Assembly: GCF_018861865.1 (NCBI RefSeq)
Contig: NZ_JAHLDV010000034.1
Location: 1 to 40,506, forward strand
From: Clostridium frigoris
GTDB lineage: Bacteria; Bacillota; Clostridia; Clostridiales; Clostridiaceae
Reading direction: 5' to 3'
Length of the DNA stretch: 40,506 bases
Part shown: positions 33,021-40,397 of the stretch, one piece after another
Position numbering within the stretch: position 1 is the first letter of the stretch
Layout: each line of letters starts with the position of its first letter
Translations under genes and position numbers: made by a program
Notes under the pieces: generated by a model
What the model was told of the DNA's origin: nothing
Databases searched by the model: none
What the model saw: the letters and a program-made list of their open reading frames with translations, nothing else

Positions 33021-33062
33021 CCAACATGTGGCTTATTTTTACACGTATGTCGGCTGTACCCG
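33021..33062 (-). repeat. Right terminal inverted repeat of the Tn3 element
   Basis: 42 bases whose complement starts CGGGTACAGCCGACATACG, matching 23178-23219 with three differences. Confidence 0.92.
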
Positions 33063-33067
33063 CTATT
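33063..33067. repeat. Right target-site duplication CTATT
   Basis: CTATT directly outside the right terminal repeat; same as 23173-23177. Confidence 0.85.
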
Positions 33068-33068
33068 G

Positions 33069-33219
33069 CCCAGCATTACGCCATCATGATGGGGATAAGA
33101 TAATGGCTTTAGATACGGGAGCAGATGATTACATAGTAAAACCTTTTAGTCAAGGGGAAGTTGTTGCGAGAGTTAAAGCTGTCCTTAGAAGAATTGTCAC
33201 AAGTGAAACCCAAAAGTAA
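33069..33219 (+). pseudogene. Receiver-domain scrap of an OmpR-type response regulator
   Basis: The frame reads [20 protein letters not shown], then [10 protein letters not shown] and a stop: the end of a receiver domain with the conserved Thr/Lys-Pro region. The phosphorylated aspartate half is missing and the DNA-binding domain is absent. The transposon's target site lies just upstream. Since sequence left of the element (before 23173) does not continue the receiver, the gene was probably broken before the insertion. Confidence 0.7.
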
Positions 33220-33237
33220 ACCGTAATTAAATATATA

Positions 33238-33430
33238 ATATTTCTATTGCTTTTTATTATTTATGTGTTATTATATTGTTATATCATAATATTAAGATAT
33301 TAAGATATATAAAATAAAAATATAAACTTATACTTGTTTAAGATGCATCTGGTTAAAGAAGTCCAAGATTAATGGAAACTTTGACAAATAATGATTTAAA
33401 AATATTTACCATCACTCCTAATCATTGCTA
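33238..33430 (+). pseudogene. Decayed duplicate of the rhodanese gene and its promoter region
   Basis: 33238-33325 matches 34104-34190 (ATTTCTATTGCTTTTTATTA and on), and 33357-33425 matches the 3' part of the rhodanese gene at 34450-34515 (AAGTCCAAGA, AAATAATGATTTAAAAATAT). The middle is deleted. The copies flank the thioesterase gene as imperfect direct repeats. Confidence 0.75.
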
Positions 33431-33497
33431 GACAAGTATATATAAATAAAACAAAAATAGTGTTTACAATATCGATTATAGCGGAGGAATTAAAAAT

Positions 33498-34001
33498 ATG
33501 AAAAGACTTTCATCAGAATCAAAATTAATTATAAGTGAAGTGATGCTACCTAGTCAAGCTAATGTTGCAGGTAACATTCATGGTGGAGAAATCATGAAGT
33601 TAATGGATTTAGCAGCATATGCTGTAGCTAGAAGATTTGCTCATACAAATGTTGTTACAGCTCGGGTTGATGAGCTAGAATTTCATTTACCTATATTTAT
33701 TGGTGATTTAGTTATTTGTACAGCGCAGGTTGCGTACGCTGGTAGATCATCTATGGAAATAGCCGTAACTGTTGAAGTTGAAGATTTAGAGTGTGATGGC
33801 TATACATGCTCAAAAAAAGCATTGTCTGCATTTTTTAAGATGGTATCTCTAGATAAAAAAGGAAAAACTAGTTTAGTACCGGAACTTGTTTTAAATACCC
33901 CTGAAGAAATAGCTGCCTTCGATGAGGGTAAAAAAAGATATGAATGGTATAAATCAAAAAGGAAGCAAAAATCAGATAACATGACAGATAATAAATTATA
34001 G
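33498..34001 (+). CDS. Acyl-CoA thioesterase (hotdog fold)
   Basis: 167 residues of the YciA/BACH-type acyl-CoA hydrolase family, which splits acyl-CoA into acid and CoA in the cytosol. Visible: MLPSQANVAGNIHGGEIMKLM with the catalytic region, and VVTARVDELEFHLPIFIGDL, typical of hotdog thioesterases. The tail (EWYKSKRKQKSD) is charged and probably disordered. GCGGAGGA precedes ATG 33498. It sits alone between the two rhodanese copies, so it may have been brought in when that segment duplicated. Confidence 0.85.
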   Translation: MKRLSSESKLIISEVMLPSQANVAGNIHGGEIMKLMDLAAYAVARRFAHTNVVTARVDELEFHLPIFIGDLVICTAQVAYAGRSSMEIAVTVEVEDLECDGYTCSKKALSAFFKMVSLDKKGKTSLVPELVLNTPEEIAAFDEGKKRYEWYKSKRKQKSDNMTDNKL

Positions 34002-34103
34002 TATAACCATTGTAAGTTAATTACCTAAAACATTTTAGAAGATAAAATGTTTGTGTATCATTTTCTATTAGCTAGTTAAAATAAATATTTAATTAATTTT
34101 AAT

Positions 34104-34200
34104 ATTTCTATTGCTTTTTATTATATATGTGTTATTATATTATTAAATCGTAATATTAAGATATAATAATATATAAAATAAGAATATACGATATGAATAT
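34104..34200 (+). promoter_or_regulatory. Candidate ArsR-type control region
   Basis: AT-rich region ahead of the rhodanese gene containing ATATTAAGATATAATAATAT, an imperfect palindrome of the kind ArsR repressors bind. The same region is duplicated at 33238. The arsR-like gene is the second gene of the operon. Confidence 0.45.
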
Positions 34201-34227
34201 ATATTAAATTTTAAGGAGGCATAAATT

Positions 34228-34551
34228 ATGTTTAATTTAAATATTAAAAATGTTAGTGCAGAAGAGGCACATAAGCTTATAAATGATGATAATGAATTTA
34301 TTATAATAGATGTAAGAACTAAAGAGGAATATGATGATGGGCACATTCCAGGAGCAAAACTTGTTCCAGTTCAGAGTTTAACTATGAAGCTTGATGAACT
34401 TGCTGTTTACAAAGATAAACCTTTACTTGTTTATTGTGCATCTGGTGGAAGAAGTCCAAGAGCAGTAGAAACTTTAGCAAATAATGATTTTAAAAATATT
34501 TACCATCTTAATCGTGGAATAGGTTCTTGGAGATACAATATAGCTAGATAG
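34228..34551 (+). CDS. Single-domain rhodanese
   Basis: 107-residue sulfurtransferase. FIIIDVRTKEEYDDGHIPGA is the CH2A-type region, and the active-site loop VYCASGGRSP holds the sulfur-carrying cysteine. The typical role is to move sulfane sulfur (persulfide) in the cytosol. AAGGAGGCA precedes ATG 34228. First gene of a four-gene sulfur operon with an ArsR regulator, a CoA-disulfide-reductase fusion and thioredoxin. A decayed copy lies upstream of the thioesterase gene. Confidence 0.9.
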   Translation: MFNLNIKNVSAEEAHKLINDDNEFIIIDVRTKEEYDDGHIPGAKLVPVQSLTMKLDELAVYKDKPLLVYCASGGRSPRAVETLANNDFKNIYHLNRGIGSWRYNIAR

Positions 34552-34583
34552 TGTAGAGTGAAATTTAGGAAAGAGGAAGAGAC

Positions 34584-34868
34584 ATGGATACAAATTACAT
34601 GAAATACACTGAAATTACAGATATCCTAAAAGTATTAGCGCACCCTATTAGGATGTGTTTGGTAAAAAGAATATTAGATCAAGGGCAATGTAATGTTTCC
34701 CATATGCAAACTTGTCTAAAGGTTCCTCAATCAACAGTATCACAACATCTACAGAAGTTAAGATATGCTGGTATAATAGAGGGTCATCGAAATGGTCTTG
34801 AAGTTAACTATAAAATCCGAGATGAAAGAATAAAGAAGTTAATAAATTCGATTTTAATGTTGAGCTAA
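34584..34868 (+). CDS. ArsR family regulator, probable sulfur/thiol sensor
   Basis: 94 residues. Winged helix: EITDILKVLAHPIRMCLVKR, recognition helix PQSTVSQHLQKLRYAGI, wing GHRNGLEVNYKI. Three cysteines (Cys25, 36, 44) lie near the dimer and DNA-binding helices, a pattern compatible with a persulfide or thiol switch like that of BigR/SqrR relatives, though the exact positions differ. It lacks the usual ELCVCDL metal box. AGGAAGAGA precedes ATG 34584. Encoded in the operon it probably controls, opening in response to sulfane sulfur (inference). Confidence 0.8.
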   Translation: MDTNYMKYTEITDILKVLAHPIRMCLVKRILDQGQCNVSHMQTCLKVPQSTVSQHLQKLRYAGIIEGHRNGLEVNYKIRDERIKKLINSILMLS

Positions 34869-34904
34869 TAAATAAATTATGAGAATACAAGGAGGAAAAT
34901 AATT

Positions 34905-37385
34905 ATGACAAAAAAAATATTAATCGTAGGTGGCGTTGCAGGTGGAGCGTCAACAGCAGCCAGACTTAGACGACTTGATGAAAACGCAGAAATAATTATG
35001 TTTGAAAGAGATGAATATATTTCTTTTGCAAATTGTGGGCTGCCTTATTACATCGGTGAAGTAATAAAAGATAGAGATAAGCTTTTAGTACAAACACCTG
35101 AGAGTATGAATGCTAGATTTAATATAGATGTTAGAAACAATAGTGAAGTAGTAGCGATTGACATCACTAAAAAGGTTGTAACAGTTAACAGTAAAATCCT
35201 TGGCACCTACGAGGAAAGTTATGATTATTTAGTGTTATCACCTGGAGCAAAAGCAATTAAACCTAATATAGAGGGTATAAACAGTAAGAGAATATTTACT
35301 TTAAGAAATATACCAGACACTGATAATATAAAAAAACATGTAGATGCATTGGGGATTAACAGTGCCGTAGTTGTTGGTGGAGGATATGTTGGCGTAGAAA
35401 TGGCTGAAAACTTAAAAGAAAGAGGACTTAACGTTACTTTGGTAGAAGCGGCGCCACACATATTGGCTCCATTTGACACTGACATTGTTCTAAATGTTGA
35501 AAAAGAAATTTCGGATAATGGTGTGGAAATAATTTTAAATGATGGAGTGAAAGCTTTTAAAGATACTGAAAATGGTATTGAAATGACTTTAAATAGTGGT
35601 GAAAAATTAAGTACTGATATAATAATACTGGCAATAGGAGTATTCCCTGATACTAAATTTGCAAAAGATGCTGGCATTAAAGTTGGCCTTAAAGGTCATA
35701 TTTTAGTAAATGATAAAATGGAAACTAGTGCAGAGGGAGTATTTGCAGTGGGTGATGCTATAGAGGTTATAGATTTTATAAACAAAAGTAATACCGCAAT
35801 ACCACTCGCTGGACCTGCAAATAAGCAAGGAAGAATTGCAGCTGATAATATAGCTGGGTTAAATACTACGTACAAAGGAACACTGGGTACTTCAATTTTA
35901 AAGGTTTTTGGACTTACAGCAGCAAGTACTGGAAATAATGAGAGAACTTTAACTAGACTAAATATTCCTTATAAAGTTATATTTGTTCATCCAGTATCTC
36001 ATGCTTCTTATTATCCTGCAGCTCTACCAATGACGTTAAAACTTATTTTTAATGATGAAGGCAAAATTCTTGGAGCTCAAGGTGTGGGGTATGATGGAGT
36101 TGACAAGAGAATAGATGTACTTGCTACAGTTATTAGACTTGGTGGAACAGTTGATGATTTAACAGAATTAGAACTTTCTTATGCACCACCTTTCTCATCA
36201 GCTAAGGACCCTGTAAATATGGCAGGATTTGTTGCTCAAAATGTGTTAGCCGGAAGAATGGATGTATTAACTACAGAAGAGTTTATGGCATATGATAGAG
36301 AAAATGCTGTAGTATTAGATGTTCGTACTGAAATAGAATTTGACAATGGTCATATTGAGGGTGCTATAAACATTCCAGTAGATAGTTTAAGAGAAAGAAT
36401 CGGTGAACTTGATAAAAACAAAGAAATTATTGAATATTGTCAGGTAGGTTTAAGAGGATATGTTGCCTCAAGAATTTTAACTCAAAAGGAATTTAAGGTC
36501 AAAAATTTAACTGGAGGATATAAATCAGTTTCAATTTCAAGTTTTAAACCCAATAAAACTGTAGCAGCAGGTAAAACAAAAGGCCAGAGTTTAGATCCTG
36601 ATACTCAAGTTATAAAAGAAACACAAGCGAGTGGCAATGATAATTATGATAAACTTCTTGATGCTTGTGGACTATGTTGCCCAGGACCATTAATCCAAGT
36701 TAAAGCGAGTATTGATGAATTAAATAACGGTCAAATATTAAAAGTAACAGCATCTGATCCTGGGTTTTATGAGGATATTAGAGCCTGGTGTACTAAAACA
36801 AATAATGAATTAATTGATTTAACAAAAGAGAAAGGTATGGTATATGCCTTTATAAAAAAAAAAGATAACAAAACAACTCATGTAAATAAGGCTTTTCCAT
36901 CAGATACAAGCGAAAAAAACAATAAAACTATGGTAGTTTTTAGTGGTGATTTGGATAAAGCTATTGCAGCCTTTATTATCGCAAATGGAGCAGTTGCGAT
37001 GGGTAGTAAAGTTACCATATTATTTACCTTCTGGGGTCTTAACGTCATACGAAAACCAGAAAAAGTATCTGTTAAAAAAGGAATAATTGATTCAATGTTT
37101 GGGTTTATGATGCCAAGAGGAAGTAAAAAGCTTAAACTTTCCCAAATGAATATGATGGGACTTGGAGCTAAAATGATACGCTCCGTAATGAAAAATAAGA
37201 ATATAGATTCTCTTGAAGACTTAATAAAATCAGCAATTGATAGTGGAGTTGAGGTAGTTGCTTGTTCAATGTCCATGGATGTTATGGGAATAACAAAAGA
37301 AGAACTTATTGACGGAGTAAAAATTGGTGGAGTTGGTTATTACCTAGGTCAAACTGAAGATTCAAATGTAAATCTATTTATATAA
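34905..37385 (+). CDS. Four-domain CoA-disulfide reductase - rhodanese - TusA - DsrE fusion
   Basis: 826 residues. Domain 1 (1 to about 450): FAD/NAD(P)H reductase of the CoA-disulfide/polysulfide type, GGVAGGAS at 9-16 and active Cys44 in SFANCGLPYYIG, second nucleotide site VVGGGYVGVEMAE. Domain 2 (about 460-550): rhodanese, Cys512 in EYCQVGLRGY. Domain 3 (about 583-655): TusA, with DACGLCCPGP (Cys588, 591, 592). Domain 4 (about 675-826): DsrE/DsrF-like, VVFSGDLDKAIAAFIIANG. One chain thus links reduction and several sulfur-relay steps, probably for polysulfide or CoA-persulfide metabolism. AAGGAGGA precedes ATG 34905. Confidence 0.92.
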   Translation: MTKKILIVGGVAGGASTAARLRRLDENAEIIMFERDEYISFANCGLPYYIGEVIKDRDKLLVQTPESMNARFNIDVRNNSEVVAIDITKKVVTVNSKILGTYEESYDYLVLSPGAKAIKPNIEGINSKRIFTLRNIPDTDNIKKHVDALGINSAVVVGGGYVGVEMAENLKERGLNVTLVEAAPHILAPFDTDIVLNVEKEISDNGVEIILNDGVKAFKDTENGIEMTLNSGEKLSTDIIILAIGVFPDTKFAKDAGIKVGLKGHILVNDKMETSAEGVFAVGDAIEVIDFINKSNTAIPLAGPANKQGRIAADNIAGLNTTYKGTLGTSILKVFGLTAASTGNNERTLTRLNIPYKVIFVHPVSHASYYPAALPMTLKLIFNDEGKILGAQGVGYDGVDKRIDVLATVIRLGGTVDDLTELELSYAPPFSSAKDPVNMAGFVAQNVLAGRMDVLTTEEFMAYDRENAVVLDVRTEIEFDNGHIEGAINIPVDSLRERIGELDKNKEIIEYCQVGLRGYVASRILTQKEFKVKNLTGGYKSVSISSFKPNKTVAAGKTKGQSLDPDTQVIKETQASGNDNYDKLLDACGLCCPGPLIQVKASIDELNNGQILKVTASDPGFYEDIRAWCTKTNNELIDLTKEKGMVYAFIKKKDNKTTHVNKAFPSDTSEKNNKTMVVFSGDLDKAIAAFIIANGAVAMGSKVTILFTFWGLNVIRKPEKVSVKKGIIDSMFGFMMPRGSKKLKLSQMNMMGLGAKMIRSVMKNKNIDSLEDLIKSAIDSGVEVVACSMSMDVMGITKEELIDGVKIGGVGYYLGQTEDSNVNLFI

Positions 37386-37406
37386 TAAAAAAAGGGAGAG
37401 GTTAAA

Positions 37407-37724
37407 ATGATAAAAGCAATAAATGATAAAAGTTTTCAAAGTGAAGTAGATAGTTCAGATATTGCAGTAGTTGTAGATTTTTGGGCACCTTGGTGTGGAC
37501 CATGTAAAATGTTAGCTCCTGTTATGGAACAACTTGATAAAGAATATGCAGGTAAAATAAAATTTGTAAAGGTTGATATAGATAAAAATCCTGAAATATC
37601 ATCAAAATATAATATTTCAAGCATCCCTACGATTATGGTATTTAAGAATAACGTAGTAGAAGATAAACTTGTAGGGTTTTCTCCTAAAAAGGTTTTAGGA
37701 GATAAGCTTAAGAAATATGTATAG
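37407..37724 (+). CDS. trxA: Thioredoxin
   Basis: 105 residues, classical thioredoxin: VVVDFWAPWCGPCKMLAP with the redox CGPC, and the cis-proline loop ISSIPTIMVF. AGGGAGAGG precedes ATG 37407, 21 bases after the reductase fusion. It probably reduces persulfides formed by the upstream proteins and returns electrons from thioredoxin reductase. Last gene of the sulfur operon; terminator at 37787. Confidence 0.93.
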   Translation: MIKAINDKSFQSEVDSSDIAVVVDFWAPWCGPCKMLAPVMEQLDKEYAGKIKFVKVDIDKNPEISSKYNISSIPTIMVFKNNVVEDKLVGFSPKKVLGDKLKKYV

Positions 37725-37786
37725 GTACTAGTAATATTAGAGTATATAAAAAGTTGAAATGACTCCAATTAAGTGGGGATTTCGTT

Positions 37787-37832
37787 TAAAATACCACACT
37801 ACTATAATTATTATAGAAGTGTGGTATTTTTA
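37787..37832 (+). terminator. Terminator of the sulfur operon
   Basis: AAAATACCACACT (37788-37800) pairs with AGTGTGGTATTTT (37818-37830) and the inner CTATAA/TTATAG extends the stem, followed by T-rich sequence. Confidence 0.9.
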
Positions 37833-38437
37833 TTGCGTGTGTATTAGATTATAAAAACTTTTGATTTCTAAATCAAAACTATTACTTTACCAATCAGAAA
37901 TGTTAATAGGTATTATAAAAAAAGATACATTATACTTATTGGTTAATAAATACTATACTATAATCATAATGAAATTATAATATGAAAGGATTGGTTTATA
38001 TGAAAACATTAAATGAAATTCTTCTTAGTTAAGTTGGACGGAACAAAATGTAGATGAACTTAATAGAGTTATAAATAAGTATATAATATAAAGAACTTAA
38101 GAAAATAAAATGAAGGGGTAAGGAATTAGATTGCAAAATCAAATAGTAGCTCTTTGTCTAGATCCATATGATGGATTAAATTTTATATATTTCCAAGTAT
38201 TAATTTTGATTTTAAAATTTCGTCAATATGAAATATTACTTTATATCTTTTCAATATGTTCCTACTTTCTATAAAAAATATGATATCAATAAAGGTAACA
38301 TGGTTTTGAATTCAATTATATTAATTTGAATTTATGAATCTAAACATGCGTCTTTAAATATATTTATATATTTAAGTATAATGATGTTTTTTAGTATAAA
38401 ATTTACAAATATTATAGAACAGTTAGTTTCGATTTTA
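37833..38437. other. AT-rich gap with a small dead gene
   Basis: No intact gene found. ATG 38000 behind GAAAGGATTGG opens MKTLNEILLS then stops; shifting frame continues WTEQNVDELNRVINKYI, so a small unknown gene seems to have been broken by a frameshift and stop (38000-38091). A TTGGTTAATAA... palindromic-like stretch near 37940-37950 is not convincing as an operator. Nothing else recognised. Confidence 0.4.
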
Positions 38438-38495
38438 ATATTATTGTTTGACATTAATGTTGATAGGATGTAAAATTTTATTAGCGTATGCCACT
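38438..38495 (+). promoter_or_regulatory. Promoter of DUF134 gene 3 with weak copies of the orp operators
   Basis: -35 TTGACA (38448-38453), 17-base spacer, -10 TAAAAT (38471-38476). Four bases later TTAGCGTATGCCACT (38481-38495) matches operator 2 of the orp modules with three changes and the same spacing; a weaker operator 1 match overlaps the -35 box. This would be expected if DUF134 controls its own gene. Confidence 0.6.
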
Positions 38496-38549
38496 GGAAA
38501 ATAGCATTTAGAAATTCTAAAGAGTATATGAAAAGTGAGGATAATATTT

Positions 38550-39002
38550 ATGGCAAGGCCAGTGAAGAATAGAAGAGTAGAAAAATTACCGGAATATACA
38601 TATTTTGTACCAGTAGGAAGACGAAAATGTGAAATTGAGGAAATACTTATAAAAGTTGAGGAATTTGAAGCCATGAGGCTTAAGGATGTTGAAGATCTGA
38701 ATCAAGAAGAATGTGCAAAGAAAATGCTCGTTTCAAGACAAACTTTTCAGAATATAATTGATAGTGCTAGAAAGAAGATAGCTATAGCTTTAATAGAGGG
38801 AAAAGCTATAAATATAAGTGGTGGAAATTACACAAGAAATATATGTAAATTTATTTGTAAATCATGTAATAATACTTATGAAATAAAATATGAAGAAGAT
38901 AGGAAGATTTGTCCATCTTGTGGTTCAGAGGAAGTGACTTGCAATAAACGAAGTAGTTTTTGTCAGAGGCAATGTAATAAGAATACAATCTCTGATAAAT
39001 AG
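38550..39002 (+). CDS. DUF134 family putative DNA-binding regulator 3
   Basis: 150 residues, closest to the copy at 18099. MARPVKNRRVEKLPEYTYFV opens it; helix-turn-helix core in VEEFEAMRLKDVEDLNQEE and KKMLVSRQTFQNIIDSARKK; zinc-ribbon-like C-terminus CKSCNN...CPSCGSEE with CNKRSSFCQRQC. ATG 38550 stands nine bases after GTGAGG; an in-frame GTG at 38535 would overlap that site. Its promoter carries weak versions of the orp palindromes, and it stands 30 bases before the module driving mrp. It is the best candidate for the regulator binding those palindromes (inference). Confidence 0.88.
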   Translation: MARPVKNRRVEKLPEYTYFVPVGRRKCEIEEILIKVEEFEAMRLKDVEDLNQEECAKKMLVSRQTFQNIIDSARKKIAIALIEGKAINISGGNYTRNICKFICKSCNNTYEIKYEEDRKICPSCGSEEVTCNKRSSFCQRQCNKNTISDK

Positions 39003-39031
39003 TTTTATCATTTGAGTAAACAAGGCTATAA

Positions 39032-39091
39032 TTATTGGCATTTGACAATAAAAAATAATAGTATTATAATATATATAGCATAAAACAATAA
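39032..39091 (+). promoter_or_regulatory. Operator-flanked promoter of orp cassette 4
   Basis: Palindrome 1 TTATTGGCATTTGACAATAA (39032-39051), -35 TTGACA (39042-39047), 17-base spacer, consensus -10 TATAAT (39065-39070). Palindrome 2 is degenerate (39075-39091, ATAGCATAAAACAATAA) at the usual 4-base gap. Strongest -10 box of the set with the weakest second operator. Confidence 0.75.
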
Positions 39092-39105
39092 AGAGGTGAT
39101 AGTAT

Positions 39106-39933
39106 ATGGCTGACTGTAAAAGTTGTCCATCAAATGGTGAGTGTGATAATAAAGACACATGTAGCATAGAAAATAATCCATTAAATAAAGTTAAAAATAT
39201 TATCGGAGTCATGAGCGGTAAAGGTGGCGTAGGTAAATCAACGATATCTGTTCTTATTGCACATGAACTTAATAAAAAAGGTTATAAAGTTGGACTTATG
39301 GATTCAGATATTACAGGTCCAAGTATACCAAGATTATTAGGCATTAAAGATGTTAAACCTTTTATGAACGAATCTGGTATTATACCGGTTAAAACTACGG
39401 AAGGCATTGATGTTATTTCGATGAACTTTTTAGTGGAAAATGAAGATGATCCAGTTATATGGCGAGGACCAGCTGTTTCTGGTGTTGTTAAGCAGTTTTG
39501 GACTGATGTTATATGGGGAGAGCTTGATTATTTAATTATAGATATGCCTCCTGGCACAGGTGATGTTGCGCTAACAGTAATGCAATCAATACCAGTTACA
39601 GGTATTGTAATGATTTCAACACCACAGGACTTAGTATCTATGATTGTTGGAAAAGCAGTAAATATGGCACGCAAGTTAAACATCGATATAATAGGATTAA
39701 TAGAGAATATGAGTTATATTGTTTGTCCAGGATGTACCGAGAAAATAAAAATGTTTGATTCAGATAACATAGATAAATTCTTAGACAAAAATGATTTAGA
39801 TTTACTTGGAGAAATTCCAATGTGTAGGGAAATAGTTAATATTTCTAATAAAGGCGAATACAAGCTAAATGACGAATTAACAAAAATAACTGAAAATATT
39901 ATTAATAAAATTATTAAAAAGACAAAAAAATAA
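39106..39933 (+). CDS. mrp: Mrp/NBP35-type iron-sulfur carrier ATPase
   Basis: 275 residues. A cysteine-rich N-terminus (CKSCPSNGECDNKDTC, residues 4-19) recalls the NBP35 cluster site. Walker A SGKGGVGKST follows (about 38-47), then IDMPPGTGDVALT and the bridging VCPGC near residue 205. It binds and hands on [4Fe-4S] clusters in the cytosol. AAGAGGTGA precedes ATG 39106. Very close to the Mrp half of the fusion at 8239, but here the gene keeps its own stop and a separate NifX/ORP gene follows 19 bases later. Confidence 0.92.
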   Translation: MADCKSCPSNGECDNKDTCSIENNPLNKVKNIIGVMSGKGGVGKSTISVLIAHELNKKGYKVGLMDSDITGPSIPRLLGIKDVKPFMNESGIIPVKTTEGIDVISMNFLVENEDDPVIWRGPAVSGVVKQFWTDVIWGELDYLIIDMPPGTGDVALTVMQSIPVTGIVMISTPQDLVSMIVGKAVNMARKLNIDIIGLIENMSYIVCPGCTEKIKMFDSDNIDKFLDKNDLDLLGEIPMCREIVNISNKGEYKLNDELTKITENIINKIIKKTKK

Positions 39934-39952
39934 AAAGTGGAGGTAATATTTT

Positions 39953-40309
39953 ATGAAAATAGCAATACCTAATAATGGTAGTATAGTAAATCAACATTTT
40001 GGTATGAGCAAAAGTTTTGTTATTGTAACCATAGAAGATAAAAAAATTATAAGTACTGAAGAAATATCAGCAGCTGAGCTCCAACATGAGCATCAAGGAT
40101 TAGCAGATTTACTCAAAAACAAAGGAGCAACAGTGGTTATTACTGGTGGAATTGGTGGAGGAGCAATAAGTGGGTTAGAGCAAAATGGTCTTGAAGTAAT
40201 AAAAGGAGCATCTGGAGAATATTCAAAGGTAATTGAAGAATATATAAATGGAACATTAGAAAATAAAGATGTAGTTTGCAATCATCATGGTGAACATCAT
40301 CACCAATAA
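39953..40309 (+). CDS. NifX/ORP-type protein with His-rich tail (type C)
   Basis: 118 residues. MKIAIPNNGSIVNQHFGMSK, VVITGGIGGGAISGLEQNG and an ending CNHHGEHHHQ. It belongs to the same metal-cluster family as the ORP genes but is a third, more divergent type, and its His/Cys tail suggests direct metal binding. TGGAGG stands ahead of ATG 39953, behind the mrp gene, so the pair looks like the unfused form of the Mrp-ORP arrangement. It ends before the terminator at 40367. Ligand unknown. Confidence 0.88.
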   Translation: MKIAIPNNGSIVNQHFGMSKSFVIVTIEDKKIISTEEISAAELQHEHQGLADLLKNKGATVVITGGIGGGAISGLEQNGLEVIKGASGEYSKVIEEYINGTLENKDVVCNHHGEHHHQ

Positions 40310-40366
40310 ATAACATAAGTTATTTTATTAGATTATAATTAAAATGATATTTCCAAAATGGATTTT

Positions 40367-40397
40367 ACCATCTACTATTTTTAGTAGATGGTTTATT
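40367..40397 (+). terminator. Terminator of orp cassette 4
   Basis: ACCATCTACT (40367-40376) pairs with AGTAGATGGT (40383-40392), then TTATT. The second group II intron starts directly after it. Confidence 0.85.

Larger units (their letters stand above)
23178..33062. mobile_element. Tn3-family transposon, 9.9 kb, with passenger genes
   Basis: Complete unit: paired 42-bp terminal repeats, 5-bp target duplication CTATT, transposase and resolvase reading leftward, and a probable res region. Passengers are a two-subunit ABC exporter, a membrane protein, an excisionase-like protein, a truncated MFS gene and a DUF1232 gene. The exact duplication means that it inserted as one unit and not long ago. 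Removing the element and one CTATT joins the region upstream of ccdA to a response-regulator scrap. The passengers point to efflux or stress functions, but no known resistance determinant is recognised. Confidence 0.9.

Noticed and set aside
33028-33068. Longer reading of the response-regulator scrap beginning within the transposon end
   Set aside because: The first residues come from the terminal inverted repeat; only the part from about 33069 is receiver sequence.
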